Assembly: GCA_947498155.1 (NCBI GenBank)
Contig: CANMJD010000003.1
Coordinates: forward strand, 372,001-436,000
Reading direction: 5' to 3'
From: an uncultured Pseudoruegeria sp.
GTDB taxonomy: Bacteria > Pseudomonadota > Alphaproteobacteria > Rhodobacterales > Rhodobacteraceae
Length of the DNA: 64,000 nucleotides
Positions 31,643 to 40,664 of this stretch are shown piece by piece; within the stretch, counting starts at the first letter, position 1; the number at the start of each line of letters is the position of its first letter. The notes under the pieces were generated by a model. That model searched no databases. It saw only the letters and a list, made by a program, of their open reading frames with translations, and had not been told where the DNA came from. The position numbers and the translations under genes were made by a program.

Positions 31643-33385
31643 TTATTCAGCCGCAACAGTCGCGCCGACGCGCTGCTTGCTATAGGCGTCTTTTTCGTCG
31701 TCATCGATCTCGACTTTGTAGTCCTCGACGGCGCGTTTTGCGTGGGACGGCTTGCCGTCTTCCCCTTTGGTCAGGATGGTGTGGCAGAACCAGTTTTCAT
31801 CATCCCGCTCGTATTCAACGCGGTTGTGGTACAGCCCCCAGCGGCTCTCTGTCCGATACAAAGATGCGGCAGCGGCCATATCGGCGCAGTCCATGATCGC
31901 AGATGCTTCAAGCGAGCGCATAAGCTCATGCGAGTCCTGCACATACATCGCCTGGTTCATGTCATCGCGGACTTCTTCGAAACGACGCTGAGCCAGTTCC
32001 ATTTTAGCCGTCACTTTTGGCGGCTGTAGATAGTCATTTACCAAGCGGCGTGTCTTATATTCGATCTGGTTTGGCGGAATACCATCATCCCGTTTGGTCG
32101 GGGCCAAAACGCGGGTACGTTCGGCGTCAACCTCTCCTTGATCAAAGGCCACATGATCAACGTCTTTGATAAACTCCGCAGCATCCATACCGGCGAAAGC
32201 TCCATTGGTGAACGCCCCCAGCATGTAGTTATGCGGCACGTTCGCCATATCACCAGCCGCATAGAGGCCCGGAATCGTCGTACGCGCGTGTTTGTCGACA
32301 AAGACGCCGCTGGCGGAATGGCCTGAGCAGAAGCCAATCTCGGAGATATGCATTTCGATCATGTCTTTGCGATAATCAGTACCGCGCCCGGCGTGGAAAT
32401 GCCCACGGGTCGGGCGTTCGACAATGTGCAGGACACGCTCGATCTCGGCCACGGTTTCTTCGGCAAGGTGGTTGAGTTTTAGGTAAACCGGCCCCTTCCC
32501 GCCTTGCAGCTCATCAAAGAATTCCTGCATCATCTGGCCGGACCAGTAATCGCATTCAATAAAGCGTTCCCCTTGGGCGTTGGCGGTATAGCCGCCCATC
32601 GGGCCCGCCACATAGGCACAAGCCGGGCCATTGTAGTCCTTGATCAAGGGGTTGATTTGATAACACTCGAGGTTCGCCAGTCCCGCCCCGGCATGATAGG
32701 CCATCGAATAACCTTCACCAGAATTGGTTGGGTTCTCGTATGTGCCCATCAGATAACCGCTGGTTGGCAGCCCCAATCGACCCGCAGCCCCCAAGCCCAT
32801 AATCACGGCCTTGGCGCGGACCACAAGAAATTCGGCCGTCCGCGTGTTCACACAGATTGCCCCGGCGATCCGGCCTTCGCCGGTCAGCAAGCGAGTGGCC
32901 ATAAAACGATTGATAATATTGATCCGTGCCTTACGCAGCTGGCGGTACAGAGCCTTTTTAACGGTATCGCCATTTGGCATCGGCAAAACATACGTCCCGA
33001 TATGGTGGACTTTCTTAACGTCGTATTCACCATTCTGGTCTTTTTGAAAACGGATGCCGAAGCTATCGAGTTCTTGAATAATGCCAAAGCATTCTTCGGC
33101 GTACCGATAAACAGCGGATTGATCACAGATACCATCGTTGGCGATCGTGATTTCCTTGGTGTATTGCTCGGGCGTGGCATAGCCCGGAATAACCGAGTTG
33201 TTCAGCCCGTCCATTCCCATTGAGATGGCACCCGACCGTTTTACATTGGCTTTGTCGAGCAAAACGACATTGGCGGTTGGGTTTGCTTTCTTGGCCTTCA
33301 AGGCAGCCATGGGGCCTGCAGTGCCGCCCCCAATGATCAGGATATCGCAGTCAATCTGTGTCAATCCGTCTAGTATCTCGTCCAT
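31643..33385 (-). CDS. AprA-like FAD-dependent oxidoreductase (fumarate reductase/SdhA superfamily)
   Basis: This 580-residue flavoprotein begins MDEILDGLTQIDCDILIIGG, with the dinucleotide motif DILIIGGGTAGPMAALKA (14-31). AprA/SdhA-like features follow: DKANVKRSGAISMGMDGLN, GRGTDYRKDM, and the second FAD region TTIPGLYAAGDMANVPHNYMLGAF. ATG 33385 follows AAGGAG with 6 bases, so I use it rather than 33448. With the AprB-like ferredoxin it should form a two-subunit redox enzyme. Adenylylsulfate reductase is the nearest known family, but the neighbours (no sat/ATP sulfurylase or qmo genes) argue for a different reaction. Confidence 0.82.
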   Translation of the reverse strand: MDEILDGLTQIDCDILIIGGGTAGPMAALKAKKANPTANVVLLDKANVKRSGAISMGMDGLNNSVIPGYATPEQYTKEITIANDGICDQSAVYRYAEECFGIIQELDSFGIRFQKDQNGEYDVKKVHHIGTYVLPMPNGDTVKKALYRQLRKARINIINRFMATRLLTGEGRIAGAICVNTRTAEFLVVRAKAVIMGLGAAGRLGLPTSGYLMGTYENPTNSGEGYSMAYHAGAGLANLECYQINPLIKDYNGPACAYVAGPMGGYTANAQGERFIECDYWSGQMMQEFFDELQGGKGPVYLKLNHLAEETVAEIERVLHIVERPTRGHFHAGRGTDYRKDMIEMHISEIGFCSGHSASGVFVDKHARTTIPGLYAAGDMANVPHNYMLGAFTNGAFAGMDAAEFIKDVDHVAFDQGEVDAERTRVLAPTKRDDGIPPNQIEYKTRRLVNDYLQPPKVTAKMELAQRRFEEVRDDMNQAMYVQDSHELMRSLEASAIMDCADMAAAASLYRTESRWGLYHNRVEYERDDENWFCHTILTKGEDGKPSHAKRAVEDYKVEIDDDEKDAYSKQRVGATVAAE

Positions 33386-33448
33386 GCTCGACTCCTTAAG
33401 TCTGGCTTTCCTTGAGCCTGCGCCGCGCTGCGGCGTCAGCACTGTCAA

Positions 33449-33739
33449 TTAGTTGTCAAAGTCTCTGGAAAGTTCCCAAAGATAAGAAAAAGGGTAGATC
33501 GCGCGCTCATGACCGTCTGAAAAATGGACGTTCACTCCTTCAGCTCCGACCTGCACCAGATTGGTGATTTGCAAACCGGGTTGAACGGATATTTCGCCGT
33601 GATCCATCCGTTCGCGGATCGACCATGCGTCGCGCGCCTTCTTGCGCAGCATTTCAGCGGAAAGTGTGGAGGTTTCCCCCGTCTCCCAGCCCACCATCAG
33701 GCTGCGAGAATCTTCAGTTGCGGTCAGGGTATCAATCAT
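33449..33739 (-). CDS. GBBH-like N-terminal domain (DUF971) protein
   Basis: This 96-residue protein corresponds to the stand-alone DUF971 domain, first known as the N-terminus of gamma-butyrobetaine hydroxylase. The end, [26 protein letters not shown], is the diagnostic stretch (HxxxIYPFxYLxxL). ATG 33739 follows GAGGA; the longer frame to 33898 runs into the divergent promoter region. Its job is unknown; in other proteins the domain accompanies iron-sulfur proteins such as Mrp/ApbC. Here it heads the AprAB-like operon, so a maturation role is a reasonable guess. Confidence 0.8.
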   Translation of the reverse strand: MIDTLTATEDSRSLMVGWETGETSTLSAEMLRKKARDAWSIRERMDHGEISVQPGLQITNLVQVGAEGVNVHFSDGHERAIYPFSYLWELSRDFDN

Positions 33740-33860
33740 TCGGCGTCCTCTTTTGTTAGAAACAACATGCGGCACAGCGATTTTTCCAAATAGCAATTTG
33801 TTGACGGACAGCCGGAATTTTCCCTGCCAGTTCTCAAGGAAACTTTTCAAAGGATGCGCC
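33740..33860. promoter_or_regulatory. Shared divergent promoter region (AprAB-like operon / fdxA-fpr)
   Basis: The 121 bases separate the divergent DUF971 and fdxA starts and must hold promoters for both. TTGACG at 33801-33806 could be a -35 box for the plus strand, but I see no clear -10. No strong palindrome is visible. Confidence 0.5.
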
Positions 33861-34202
33861 ATGACCTTCGTCGTCACCGACAATTGTATCGCCTGCAAAT
33901 ATACAGACTGCGTTTCGGTCTGCCCTGTTGACTGCTTTTATGAAGGGGAGAACATGCTTGTGATCAAACCGGATGAATGCATCGATTGCGGCGTCTGCGA
34001 ACCGGAATGCCCTGCCGACGCAATTCGCGCAGACACCGAGCCTGACATGGAAAAATGGGTCACATTCAATGCCAAATACGCCGAGCTTTGGCCCGTAATT
34101 CTTGAGGCAAAAGAACCACTTGAGAGCGCCGCCAGCCTCGATGGAACCGAAGGCAAGCTTGATACACATTTTTCAGAAAATCCCGCGACTGAAGCGGCTT
34201 AA
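33861..34202 (+). CDS. fdxA: Seven-iron ferredoxin FdxA
   Basis: The 113-residue protein starts [20 protein letters not shown]. The 3Fe-4S/4Fe-4S cysteine pattern is [17 protein letters not shown] followed by [16 protein letters not shown], and the C-terminal [13 protein letters not shown] region is also typical. ATG 33861 follows AAAGGA, whereas the long frame from 33642 would run back through the divergent gene. It is followed 14 bases later by its likely reductase fpr. With the AprAB-like operon next door it may feed or drain that enzyme's electrons. Confidence 0.92.
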   Translation: MTFVVTDNCIACKYTDCVSVCPVDCFYEGENMLVIKPDECIDCGVCEPECPADAIRADTEPDMEKWVTFNAKYAELWPVILEAKEPLESAASLDGTEGKLDTHFSENPATEAA

Positions 34203-34216
34203 CAAGGTTATCCCCG

Positions 34217-35014
34217 ATGAACATTCAAGCTCCCGCCAAAAAAGCGATGCCAGACGCGCAAACTGTTACCTCGGTCAAACACTGGACCGATACCTTGTTT
34301 TCGTTTCGGATCGCGCGCCCGAAAAGCCTGCGCTTTCGGTCCGGCGAATTTGTCATGATCGGATTACTAAAGGACGATGGCAAACCACTCTTGAGGGCCT
34401 ACTCCATTGCTTCCCCGTCCTGGGATGAAGAGTTGGAGTTTTATTCGATCAAGGTACCAGACGGCCCGTTGACATCTCGTCTGCAAAAAATTGAAGCAGG
34501 TGATGAAATCATTCTGCGCCCAAAACCAGTTGGAACGCTTGTGCTGGACGCGCTGCTGCCTGCGAAACGGCTCTGGATGATTTGCACCGGCACCGGTGTT
34601 GCCCCCTTTGCATCGCTATTGCGCGATCCGGAAACATGGGAAGCCTATGACGAAGTCATCTTGGCCCATACTTGCCGTACAAAGGGCGAATTGGCCTATG
34701 GTGCAGAAATCGTCAAAGACTTGCCAGATGACCCGCTGATCGGCGAATTCGTCGGCGACAAACTGCGGTATTACCCGACCACAACACGAGAGCCGTCAGA
34801 CATTGAAGGTCGGATCAGCGACCATATTCGCGATGGAAGAATTTTTGAGCACTTTGGTATGTCTGCTTGGTCTCCGGAAACGGATCGCGTCATGGTTTGC
34901 GGAAACCTGGCCTTGAACAAAGACATCATGGGGCTTTGCGACGGTTTCGGCCTTGAGGAAGGGGCGAATTCAAAACCGTCTCACTTCGTGGTGGAAAAGG
35001 CCTTTATTGATTAA
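34217..35014 (+). CDS. fpr: Ferredoxin-NADP+ reductase
   Basis: This 265-residue FAD protein transfers electrons between ferredoxin or flavodoxin and NADP(H). The FAD motif is RAYSIASP, the NADP motif is CTGTGVAPFASLLRDP, and the C-terminus VEKAFID is the bacterial subclass I ending in which the last residues stack on FAD. It is co-transcribed with fdxA. Its 3' end overlaps the convergent dsbA-like gene by 11 bases. This pairing of fdxA and fpr opposite an Apr-like operon suggests a dedicated electron chain, though general redox defence is also possible. Confidence 0.9.
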   Translation: MNIQAPAKKAMPDAQTVTSVKHWTDTLFSFRIARPKSLRFRSGEFVMIGLLKDDGKPLLRAYSIASPSWDEELEFYSIKVPDGPLTSRLQKIEAGDEIILRPKPVGTLVLDALLPAKRLWMICTGTGVAPFASLLRDPETWEAYDEVILAHTCRTKGELAYGAEIVKDLPDDPLIGEFVGDKLRYYPTTTREPSDIEGRISDHIRDGRIFEHFGMSAWSPETDRVMVCGNLALNKDIMGLCDGFGLEEGANSKPSHFVVEKAFID

Positions 35015-35711
35015 TCCAGCTCTGGGTAAGGGTGTCAAAATCCGACTGGCCAAAAGATAGGCTGGTCGGGGTCACAAAAGCGGGCGTTCCGAGAATCTCC
35101 AATTCAATGGCAATGTCGCGATTTGTGCCGATGATTTCTGAAACCTCATCGCTGCGCATCGCGGCCTCTATTTCAGACAAATCCATCGCCAATGTCTGAG
35201 CCATCTTGGCAAAAACAGCCGTATTATAGGGCCCACGATGCGTCCATAGCAGCTCATGAGCTATGGTATAGGCTTCCTCTCCGGCGAGATGCCGGACCGC
35301 CAGGGCGAAACGGGTTGCCCGCTCCGAGCCAGGCGACAAAATCGGAAGCTGGCGCATTTCAATGCGAACATCCGGCGTCGCTTCCACAAACAGTTTCAGC
35401 TTCGGATGTATCGCCTTACAGGGCACGCATTTATAATCAAAGAACTCGACCACCCGGATCGGCGCCTCTTTCGATCCCATTCCAAGAACTGCGGGAACCG
35501 AAAACAGCTCGGGAAATTGCGCAATCCGAGCCGCCAAATTCGCTTCGGCCTCCCGCGCAGACAGCACCTCCAAAGCTTGCAGAATGATTTCAGGGTGCGC
35601 CAAAAGGTATTGGCCTACTCTTTCCTCAAACGCCGGATCCTCATCATGAGCGGATAGCGATTGCCCAAGCAGGGTCATCGCCAATGCGGCCATCAAGGTT
35701 TTCAGTTTCAT
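35004..35711 (-). CDS. DsbA-family thiol oxidoreductase (Com1/BdbD-like)
   Basis: This 235-residue periplasmic thioredoxin-fold protein has the signal peptide MKLKTLMAALAMTLLGQSLSA. A helical N-terminal region (Com1-type) is followed by FFDYKCVPCKAIHPKL, with a CVPC active site, and a cis-proline loop GTPAF near the end. It makes or isomerises disulfides in exported proteins. ATG 35711 follows AGGAG-like sequence; the frame to 35933 is not needed. It is convergent with fpr. Cytochrome c or copper-chaperone maturation would be a fitting client, but that is inference. Confidence 0.85.
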   Translation of the reverse strand: MKLKTLMAALAMTLLGQSLSAHDEDPAFEERVGQYLLAHPEIILQALEVLSAREAEANLAARIAQFPELFSVPAVLGMGSKEAPIRVVEFFDYKCVPCKAIHPKLKLFVEATPDVRIEMRQLPILSPGSERATRFALAVRHLAGEEAYTIAHELLWTHRGPYNTAVFAKMAQTLAMDLSEIEAAMRSDEVSEIIGTNRDIAIELEILGTPAFVTPTSLSFGQSDFDTLTQSWINQ

Positions 35712-36092
35712 CACACATTCTCCTAAATCAAGAACCTGATGCCGAGAAAAATAACACTGATACAGGAAGAACAGACCCTGCCGATGAAGGAACCAATCAC
35801 AAACGAACACAGGCTGTTGAAATGCCCAACTTTTGATCGGAATGCGCGTGTTTAATTCGAACCACTGATGCTTTCGCCGCGGACAGCCCCCTTTCGACAC
35901 GCCGATCACAGCCGCCATTTCCATAAACAGCACCCCTCTAAGGATATGGTGACGCAGCGCATACGCAGAACATCCAAACAGAAGAAATCAAGAACGGGTT
36001 CCAACTCCCCAGCTTTTCAAACGCAATTGACCAAACACTTTGGACAACTGCCCCAAAAACCTTGCGAACACGGGTGGATAAAACCTGAATAA

Positions 36093-36106
36093 TGCAACCG
36101 GTTGCA
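36093..36106. promoter_or_regulatory. LacI-type operator upstream of the inositol importer
   Basis: TGCAACCGGTTGCA is a perfect 14-base palindrome with the central CG usual for LacI-family sites. It is shared with 43858-43873 in the same locus. The gap 35712-36456 (745 bases) otherwise holds only weak signals, such as GACTGT-N6-ACAGTC near 36192-36209, and no gene I can support. The site is 350 bases before the binding-protein start, so a long leader or a distal promoter is implied. Confidence 0.7.
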
Positions 36107-36456
36107 AAAATGATGCGGGACGTCTAAGATCAAGTCGAAACTAGCGGGGGAGCAACCGAATCGATGTCAAAGTTTGGCACCAGTCCGTTGACTGTATCGA
36201 CACAGTCAGAGCTTGAGAGTTTTGCATTCTCCTCGCTCTGTAGTCGGTTGAATTGCTTCGATGTACAGCCAGTTCGGGAGAACAGTGCTGTACGACAAAA
36301 TCATACGTTTTCGGACCTTGCTGAATGCTTGGTCGGATCACCACACGCCTCTTCATCCTTAAAATCGCAAGACGAAGGGATGTTGTAGACAACGGCCTCA
36401 AATGAGGTCCCGGTATTCATAATGCGTGCGCCGGGCACGGTCCTTGGGAGGAAATA

Positions 36457-37398
36457 ATGAACAAAGTACTTTTGGCCGCTGGCCTTGCGACTGCTCTGCT
36501 GGGTACAACAGCGACAGCACAGCAAATTGGTGTGTCTGTTGCACGTTTCGACGACAACGGTTTGACTGTGATGCGTAATGGCATGATGGATCACGAAGCT
36601 GCCCTGGATGGCGTTTCACTCCAGATCGAAGATGCAACCGATGACGTTGCCAAGCAACTTGACCAAATCAACAACTTCATCGCATCCGGCGTTGACGCGA
36701 TCATTGTGAATGCCGTTGATACAAACGCCACTGAGGCCATGTCTAACGCCGCGGCCTCTGCTGGTGTTCCACTGGTTTATGTGAACCGTCAGCCAATCAA
36801 CATGGACACGTTACCAGCCGGTCAGGCCTTTGTCGCCTCAAACGAAATCGAATCCGGTACACTTGCCGCGTTCCAGATGTGCCGCGATCTGCGGGCTGCC
36901 GGGAAATCAGGTGGCGCAAAGGCGTATATGCTGATGGGGCAACTTTCCAACCAAGCTGCGGTCCAGCGGTCCAAAGACTTCCATGACGTCATTGGCATGG
37001 ATATGTGTAACTTCATCACCCTGATCGACGAACAGACAGCAAACTGGTCACGTGACGAAGCCAACGATTTGATGACAAACTGGATCTCTAGCGGTGAGCC
37101 GTTTGACGCTGTGTTTGGCAACAATGACGAAATGGCGCTTGGCGCAATTCAAGCCATGAAAGCCGCGGGTATTTCGATGGACGACGTTGTTGTCGGCGGT
37201 GTTGATGCAACGTCCGATGCATTGCTGTCCATGCAAGCTGGCGAAATGGACGTTACCGTTTTCCAAGACCTCGCAGGTCAGGGTGCCGGGTCGATCGATA
37301 CGGCGATCGCGCTGATCAATGGCGAAGAAGTTGACAATAAAGTCTTCATTCCATTCAAACTGGTAACACCAGATAACATCAGCGAATTCCTGCAATAA
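36457..37398 (+). CDS. Sugar/inositol ABC transporter periplasmic binding protein
   Basis: This type I periplasmic binding protein (313 residues) of the ribose/inositol family has the signal peptide MNKVLLAAGLATALLGTTATA. The pattern IGVSVARFDDNGLTVMRNGM and KQLDQINNFIASGVDAIIVNAVDT is the usual opening of RbsB/IbpA-like proteins. It heads the importer operon ahead of a permease and an ATPase, and the iol genes nearby make myo-inositol the likely ligand. A ribosome site GGGAGG precedes the ATG. A hairpin after the gene would give more of this protein than of the membrane parts. Confidence 0.88.
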   Translation: MNKVLLAAGLATALLGTTATAQQIGVSVARFDDNGLTVMRNGMMDHEAALDGVSLQIEDATDDVAKQLDQINNFIASGVDAIIVNAVDTNATEAMSNAAASAGVPLVYVNRQPINMDTLPAGQAFVASNEIESGTLAAFQMCRDLRAAGKSGGAKAYMLMGQLSNQAAVQRSKDFHDVIGMDMCNFITLIDEQTANWSRDEANDLMTNWISSGEPFDAVFGNNDEMALGAIQAMKAAGISMDDVVVGGVDATSDALLSMQAGEMDVTVFQDLAGQGAGSIDTAIALINGEEVDNKVFIPFKLVTPDNISEFLQ

Positions 37399-37422
37399 TC
37401 CCAGTAAAACAGCTAGATAAAC

Positions 37423-37450
37423 ACGGGGCGGCCCCGATGGGTCGCCCCGT
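37423..37450 (+). terminator. Intercistronic hairpin after the inositol binding-protein gene
   Basis: ACGGGGCG pairs with CGCCCCGT around a 12-base loop and is followed by TCCTTCCT. It lies 25 bases after the stop. It probably lowers read-through or protects the upstream message. Confidence 0.7.
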
Positions 37451-37490
37451 TCCTTCCTAAAAATTCAAGTCATTTCAGGAGAGCTGGCAC

Positions 37491-38564
37491 ATGTCAGATC
37501 AGAGCCACGGAACCGGCGGTCTTACCTTCGACAAATCAAAGAAAAATTGGCCCAATGAACTGAACGTCTTTGGTGCGCTCATCCTGATTGTCATTATCTT
37601 TGAAATCCTCGGTGCAGTTTTCATGCAACAAAGCCTGCTATTCGATACGCGTGATCGTTTCGACAGCATCTTCAACGAAGCGCGGCTGCGGATTATTATT
37701 ATTCAAGTCGCGATCATTGGCATCATCGCCATTGGCGTAACACAGGTTATTATCACCGCTGGCATCGATCTTTCGTCGGGCTCCGTCGTCGGCGCAACGG
37801 CGATGATTGCAATGAGCTTTGCGCAGGTCGCCGAAGTCAACGGTGGTCCAAACCCCAAAGCGATATTTGGTGACTGGGCGCTTGACCTACCTGTCATTGT
37901 ACCTGTGGTGGTCGGCCTATCGGTTGGCCTGCTCGCCGGCGCAATCAACGGCATTCTGGTGGCCTATTCACGCATCCCGCCATTCATTGCAACGCTCGGT
38001 ATGATGCTATTTGCACGTGGAGTGGCGCAGTGGTGGTCCTTGGGCAACCCTGTATCCTTCCCCACCGAGGGCTACGCGAAAATTGGCGCCGGTATGATGC
38101 CTGTTATTATCTTCTTATCCCTGGCGCTGCTGTTTCATATCATCATGAACTACACGGTGTATGGAAAGCATACCTATGCGATTGGCTCAAATGAGGCCGC
38201 TTCGCGCATGTCGGGTATCAACGTCCCACGTCACCTGATGCTGGTCTATATGATCGCAGGGATGCTGGCAGGCCTTGCCGCTGTGATCCTGACGTCAAAA
38301 AATCTTACCGCGCAGTCGGGCATGGGTTTGTCATACGAACTTGAGGCGATTGCGATGGCTGTGATCGGTGGGGTGTCGCTGTTTGGTGGCCGCGGATCGA
38401 TTATCGGCACTGTCATCGGTGCGCTGATCATCGGCGTCATCACATCCGGCTTCACCTTTCTGCGTCTTGGCGCATTCTATCAGGAAATGGTGCTGGGTTG
38501 TATCATCGTCGGTGCGGTTGCTCTGGATCAGTTCCAACAAAAACGCAGCGCGGCGCGGGCTTAA
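37491..38564 (+). CDS. Sugar/inositol ABC transporter permease
   Basis: This 357-residue permease of the RbsC/XylH family has about nine to ten hydrophobic segments. Family stretches include GVTQVIITAGIDLSSGSVVG, SRIPPFIATLGMM and AIAMAVIGGVSLFGGRGSIIGT. A hydrophilic N-terminus of about 25 residues precedes the first helix. It forms the membrane channel for the inositol importer with the ATPase encoded next. Confidence 0.9.
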   Translation: MSDQSHGTGGLTFDKSKKNWPNELNVFGALILIVIIFEILGAVFMQQSLLFDTRDRFDSIFNEARLRIIIIQVAIIGIIAIGVTQVIITAGIDLSSGSVVGATAMIAMSFAQVAEVNGGPNPKAIFGDWALDLPVIVPVVVGLSVGLLAGAINGILVAYSRIPPFIATLGMMLFARGVAQWWSLGNPVSFPTEGYAKIGAGMMPVIIFLSLALLFHIIMNYTVYGKHTYAIGSNEAASRMSGINVPRHLMLVYMIAGMLAGLAAVILTSKNLTAQSGMGLSYELEAIAMAVIGGVSLFGGRGSIIGTVIGALIIGVITSGFTFLRLGAFYQEMVLGCIIVGAVALDQFQQKRSAARA

Positions 38565-38578
38565 GGGAGGGCTTAGAC

Positions 38579-39352
38579 ATGTCAAATATTATTCTCGAGA
38601 CCAAAGGCCTTACAAAACACTACGGTGGCGTACATGCTTTGGAAGATGCGGATTTCCAGCTGAAACGTGGTGAACATGTTGCCATTATGGGCGATAACGG
38701 TGCAGGTAAATCAACCTTTGTGCGCCAAATTACCGGTGTTGAGCAACGAACACGGGGCGACGTGATCTTTGATGGCGTACCGGTCAATTTTTCCGGTCCG
38801 CTGGAAGCACGCGAAGCAGGCATTGAAACGGTGTTCCAGACGTTGGCTTTGGCGGATGATTTGAATGTGCCGGACAACTTGTTCCTTGGTCGGGAAAAAA
38901 CCAAGTTAGACTGGCTCGGCCCATTCCGTCTGTTGGATTATAAAGCCATGCGCGAAGACACTATGGCCGGCCTTGTGAAAACGGGTGTGAAAATCCCGAA
39001 TATCAAAAATACGATTGCGAATATGTCGGGCGGGCAACGCCAATGTGTGGCCATTGCACGCACGGCAACCTTCGCCTCCAAACTGACGATCATGGACGAG
39101 CCGACAGCCGCACTTGGCGTGCAGGAAACAGCGCAGGTCGAAAACATCGTACGCACACTGAAGGAACAGGGTGAAAGCCTGATCCTTGTATCGCATAACA
39201 TGCGTCAGGTATTTGATCTGGTTGACCGCATTATTGTGTTCCGTCGCGGCCGGATCGTAGCCAACCTCAACATAGAGGATACTGATGGCAACGATGTGGT
39301 ATCCTATATTACGGGTGCGAAAACAGGTGCAGAATACGAAGGAGCAGCATGA
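38579..39352 (+). CDS. Sugar/inositol ABC transporter ATPase (single domain)
   Basis: This 257-residue ATPase shows Walker A GDNGAGKST, signature MSGGQRQ, Walker B LTIMDEPTAALG and the H-loop VSHNM. It has one nucleotide-binding domain, unlike RbsA, which has two, as in FrcA-type importers; it would dimerise. ATG 38579 follows GGGAGG and replaces the longer frame from 38498. The stop overlaps the next small membrane protein gene by four bases. Confidence 0.9.
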   Translation: MSNIILETKGLTKHYGGVHALEDADFQLKRGEHVAIMGDNGAGKSTFVRQITGVEQRTRGDVIFDGVPVNFSGPLEAREAGIETVFQTLALADDLNVPDNLFLGREKTKLDWLGPFRLLDYKAMREDTMAGLVKTGVKIPNIKNTIANMSGGQRQCVAIARTATFASKLTIMDEPTAALGVQETAQVENIVRTLKEQGESLILVSHNMRQVFDLVDRIIVFRRGRIVANLNIEDTDGNDVVSYITGAKTGAEYEGAA

Positions 39353-39567
39353 AAATCATAGACCTAGAACATCCGTTCTTTACGCCAGTATGGATTCGTG
39401 TCGCGATCGTTTTGGCCTGCGCCATTTGGGGATTGATTGAATTGCTGAATGGCGCTGTCTTCTGGACGATGTTTTTCATAGGGCTGGCTGCGATCTGTGG
39501 CTGGCGATTTGCGACTATTGACTATGTCGCAGTGAATAGGGCACAGAACCCTACGGAGACCGAATAA
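39349..39567 (+). CDS. Small membrane protein of the inositol transport operon, 72 aa
   Basis: I do not recognise a family for this 72-residue protein. It has two membrane helices (WIRVAIVLACAIWGLIELLNG and VFWTMFFIGLAAICGWRFA). The start overlaps the ATPase stop as ATGA, so it is made with the importer. Small membrane proteins of this kind recur in carbohydrate ABC operons of this group; the one at 54193 is a second case in this window. A stabilising or regulatory role toward the importer is inferred. Confidence 0.65.
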   Translation: MKIIDLEHPFFTPVWIRVAIVLACAIWGLIELLNGAVFWTMFFIGLAAICGWRFATIDYVAVNRAQNPTETE

Positions 39568-39579
39568 GGGGAAAAACGC

Positions 39580-40581
39580 ATGGCAGTGACGCTGAAAGAC
39601 GTGGCCGAATTGGCCGGTGTCTCGCGTTCGGCCGTGTCTCGGACCTATACTGAGGGCGCTTCAGTCTCTGCCAAAACACGCAAAAAAGTACAGGTGGCGG
39701 CGGAAAAATTGGGTTATAGCCCGAATGCTCTGGCCTCCTCGCTCACGACGGGCCGGACCAAGATGATCGGGCTGGTTTCCAACAACTTTCACAACCCGAT
39801 TTTTCTGGAAGTTTTTGATCTGTTTACAAGGGGGTTGCAGGACCGCGGACTGCGGCCCTTGCTCGTGAATCTGTCGGATGAAACGGACCCCGAGAAATCC
39901 GTTCGCATGCTGAGACAATACTCCGTCGACGGGGTAATCGTGGCGTCCTCCACATTACCTGAAAGCTTTGCCGAAGCCTTTCGTATTGCCGGGGTGCCCG
40001 TTGTGCATTCCTTTGGGCGGCAGGTCGCCAACCCAACCGTGAATGTGTTGGGCATTGACAACATACAAGCGGGGCGACTGGCCGCTGAAACCCTGATGGA
40101 GCGCGGCTATACGCGGGTCGGATTTTTGGGCGGCCCGGGCTCTGCGACATCAACACAAGACCGGATGGCCGGCTTTCTTGATGCCTTGCGCGTCCACCCG
40201 GAAATCAGCGTGACAACGTCATTTGCCAGCGCGTATTCCTTTGAGGCAGGCCGTGCAGAAATGCTGCGGCTGGCGGATGCGCCCTTGGCCGAAGCGTATT
40301 TTTGTGGTGATGATGTTCTGTCGATCGGGGCTTTATCAGCATTGAAATCGCGTGGTCTGTCGATCCCGGAAGACGTCGGGATTATTGGCCTGAATGACAT
40401 GGAAATGGCAGGGTGGGACAACATCAATCTCACCACGATCCACAACCCGATCGCCGAGATCATCGCCGCGTCTGTAAATCTGGTTGCGGACTTGGTGCAG
40501 GACAGTTCAAAGGCCCCCCAGGCACGTTCATTTGCGTGTCATATCATCGAGCGTGGGACGTTGCGCCCTTTGAGGCGCTGA
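39580..40581 (+). CDS. LacI-family regulator of the inositol locus
   Basis: This 333-residue LacI-type repressor has the N-terminal helix-turn-helix TLKDVAELAGVSRSAVSRTYTEG and the hinge helix YSPNALASSLTTGRT. A periplasmic-binding-like effector domain follows. It lies between the importer and the catabolic genes and probably binds the palindromes at 36093 and 43858. The inducer would be inositol or a catabolic intermediate. Its place in the operon implies autoregulation from the upstream site. Confidence 0.88.
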   Translation: MAVTLKDVAELAGVSRSAVSRTYTEGASVSAKTRKKVQVAAEKLGYSPNALASSLTTGRTKMIGLVSNNFHNPIFLEVFDLFTRGLQDRGLRPLLVNLSDETDPEKSVRMLRQYSVDGVIVASSTLPESFAEAFRIAGVPVVHSFGRQVANPTVNVLGIDNIQAGRLAAETLMERGYTRVGFLGGPGSATSTQDRMAGFLDALRVHPEISVTTSFASAYSFEAGRAEMLRLADAPLAEAYFCGDDVLSIGALSALKSRGLSIPEDVGIIGLNDMEMAGWDNINLTTIHNPIAEIIAASVNLVADLVQDSSKAPQARSFACHIIERGTLRPLRR

Positions 40582-40664
40582 GCGCGCCCTGCCCTCCACT
40601 GCGGTGAGGTGCACCCAAAAGAGTTGAAATGCGGCGCGGTTTTAAATCGCCGCATCTCAATCAT

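Noticed and set aside
31389-33385. Classical dissimilatory adenylylsulfate reductase (aprBA)
   Set aside because: The small subunit lacks the C-terminal tail of AprB and no sat, qmo, dsr or sox genes are near, so I only call the pair Apr-like.
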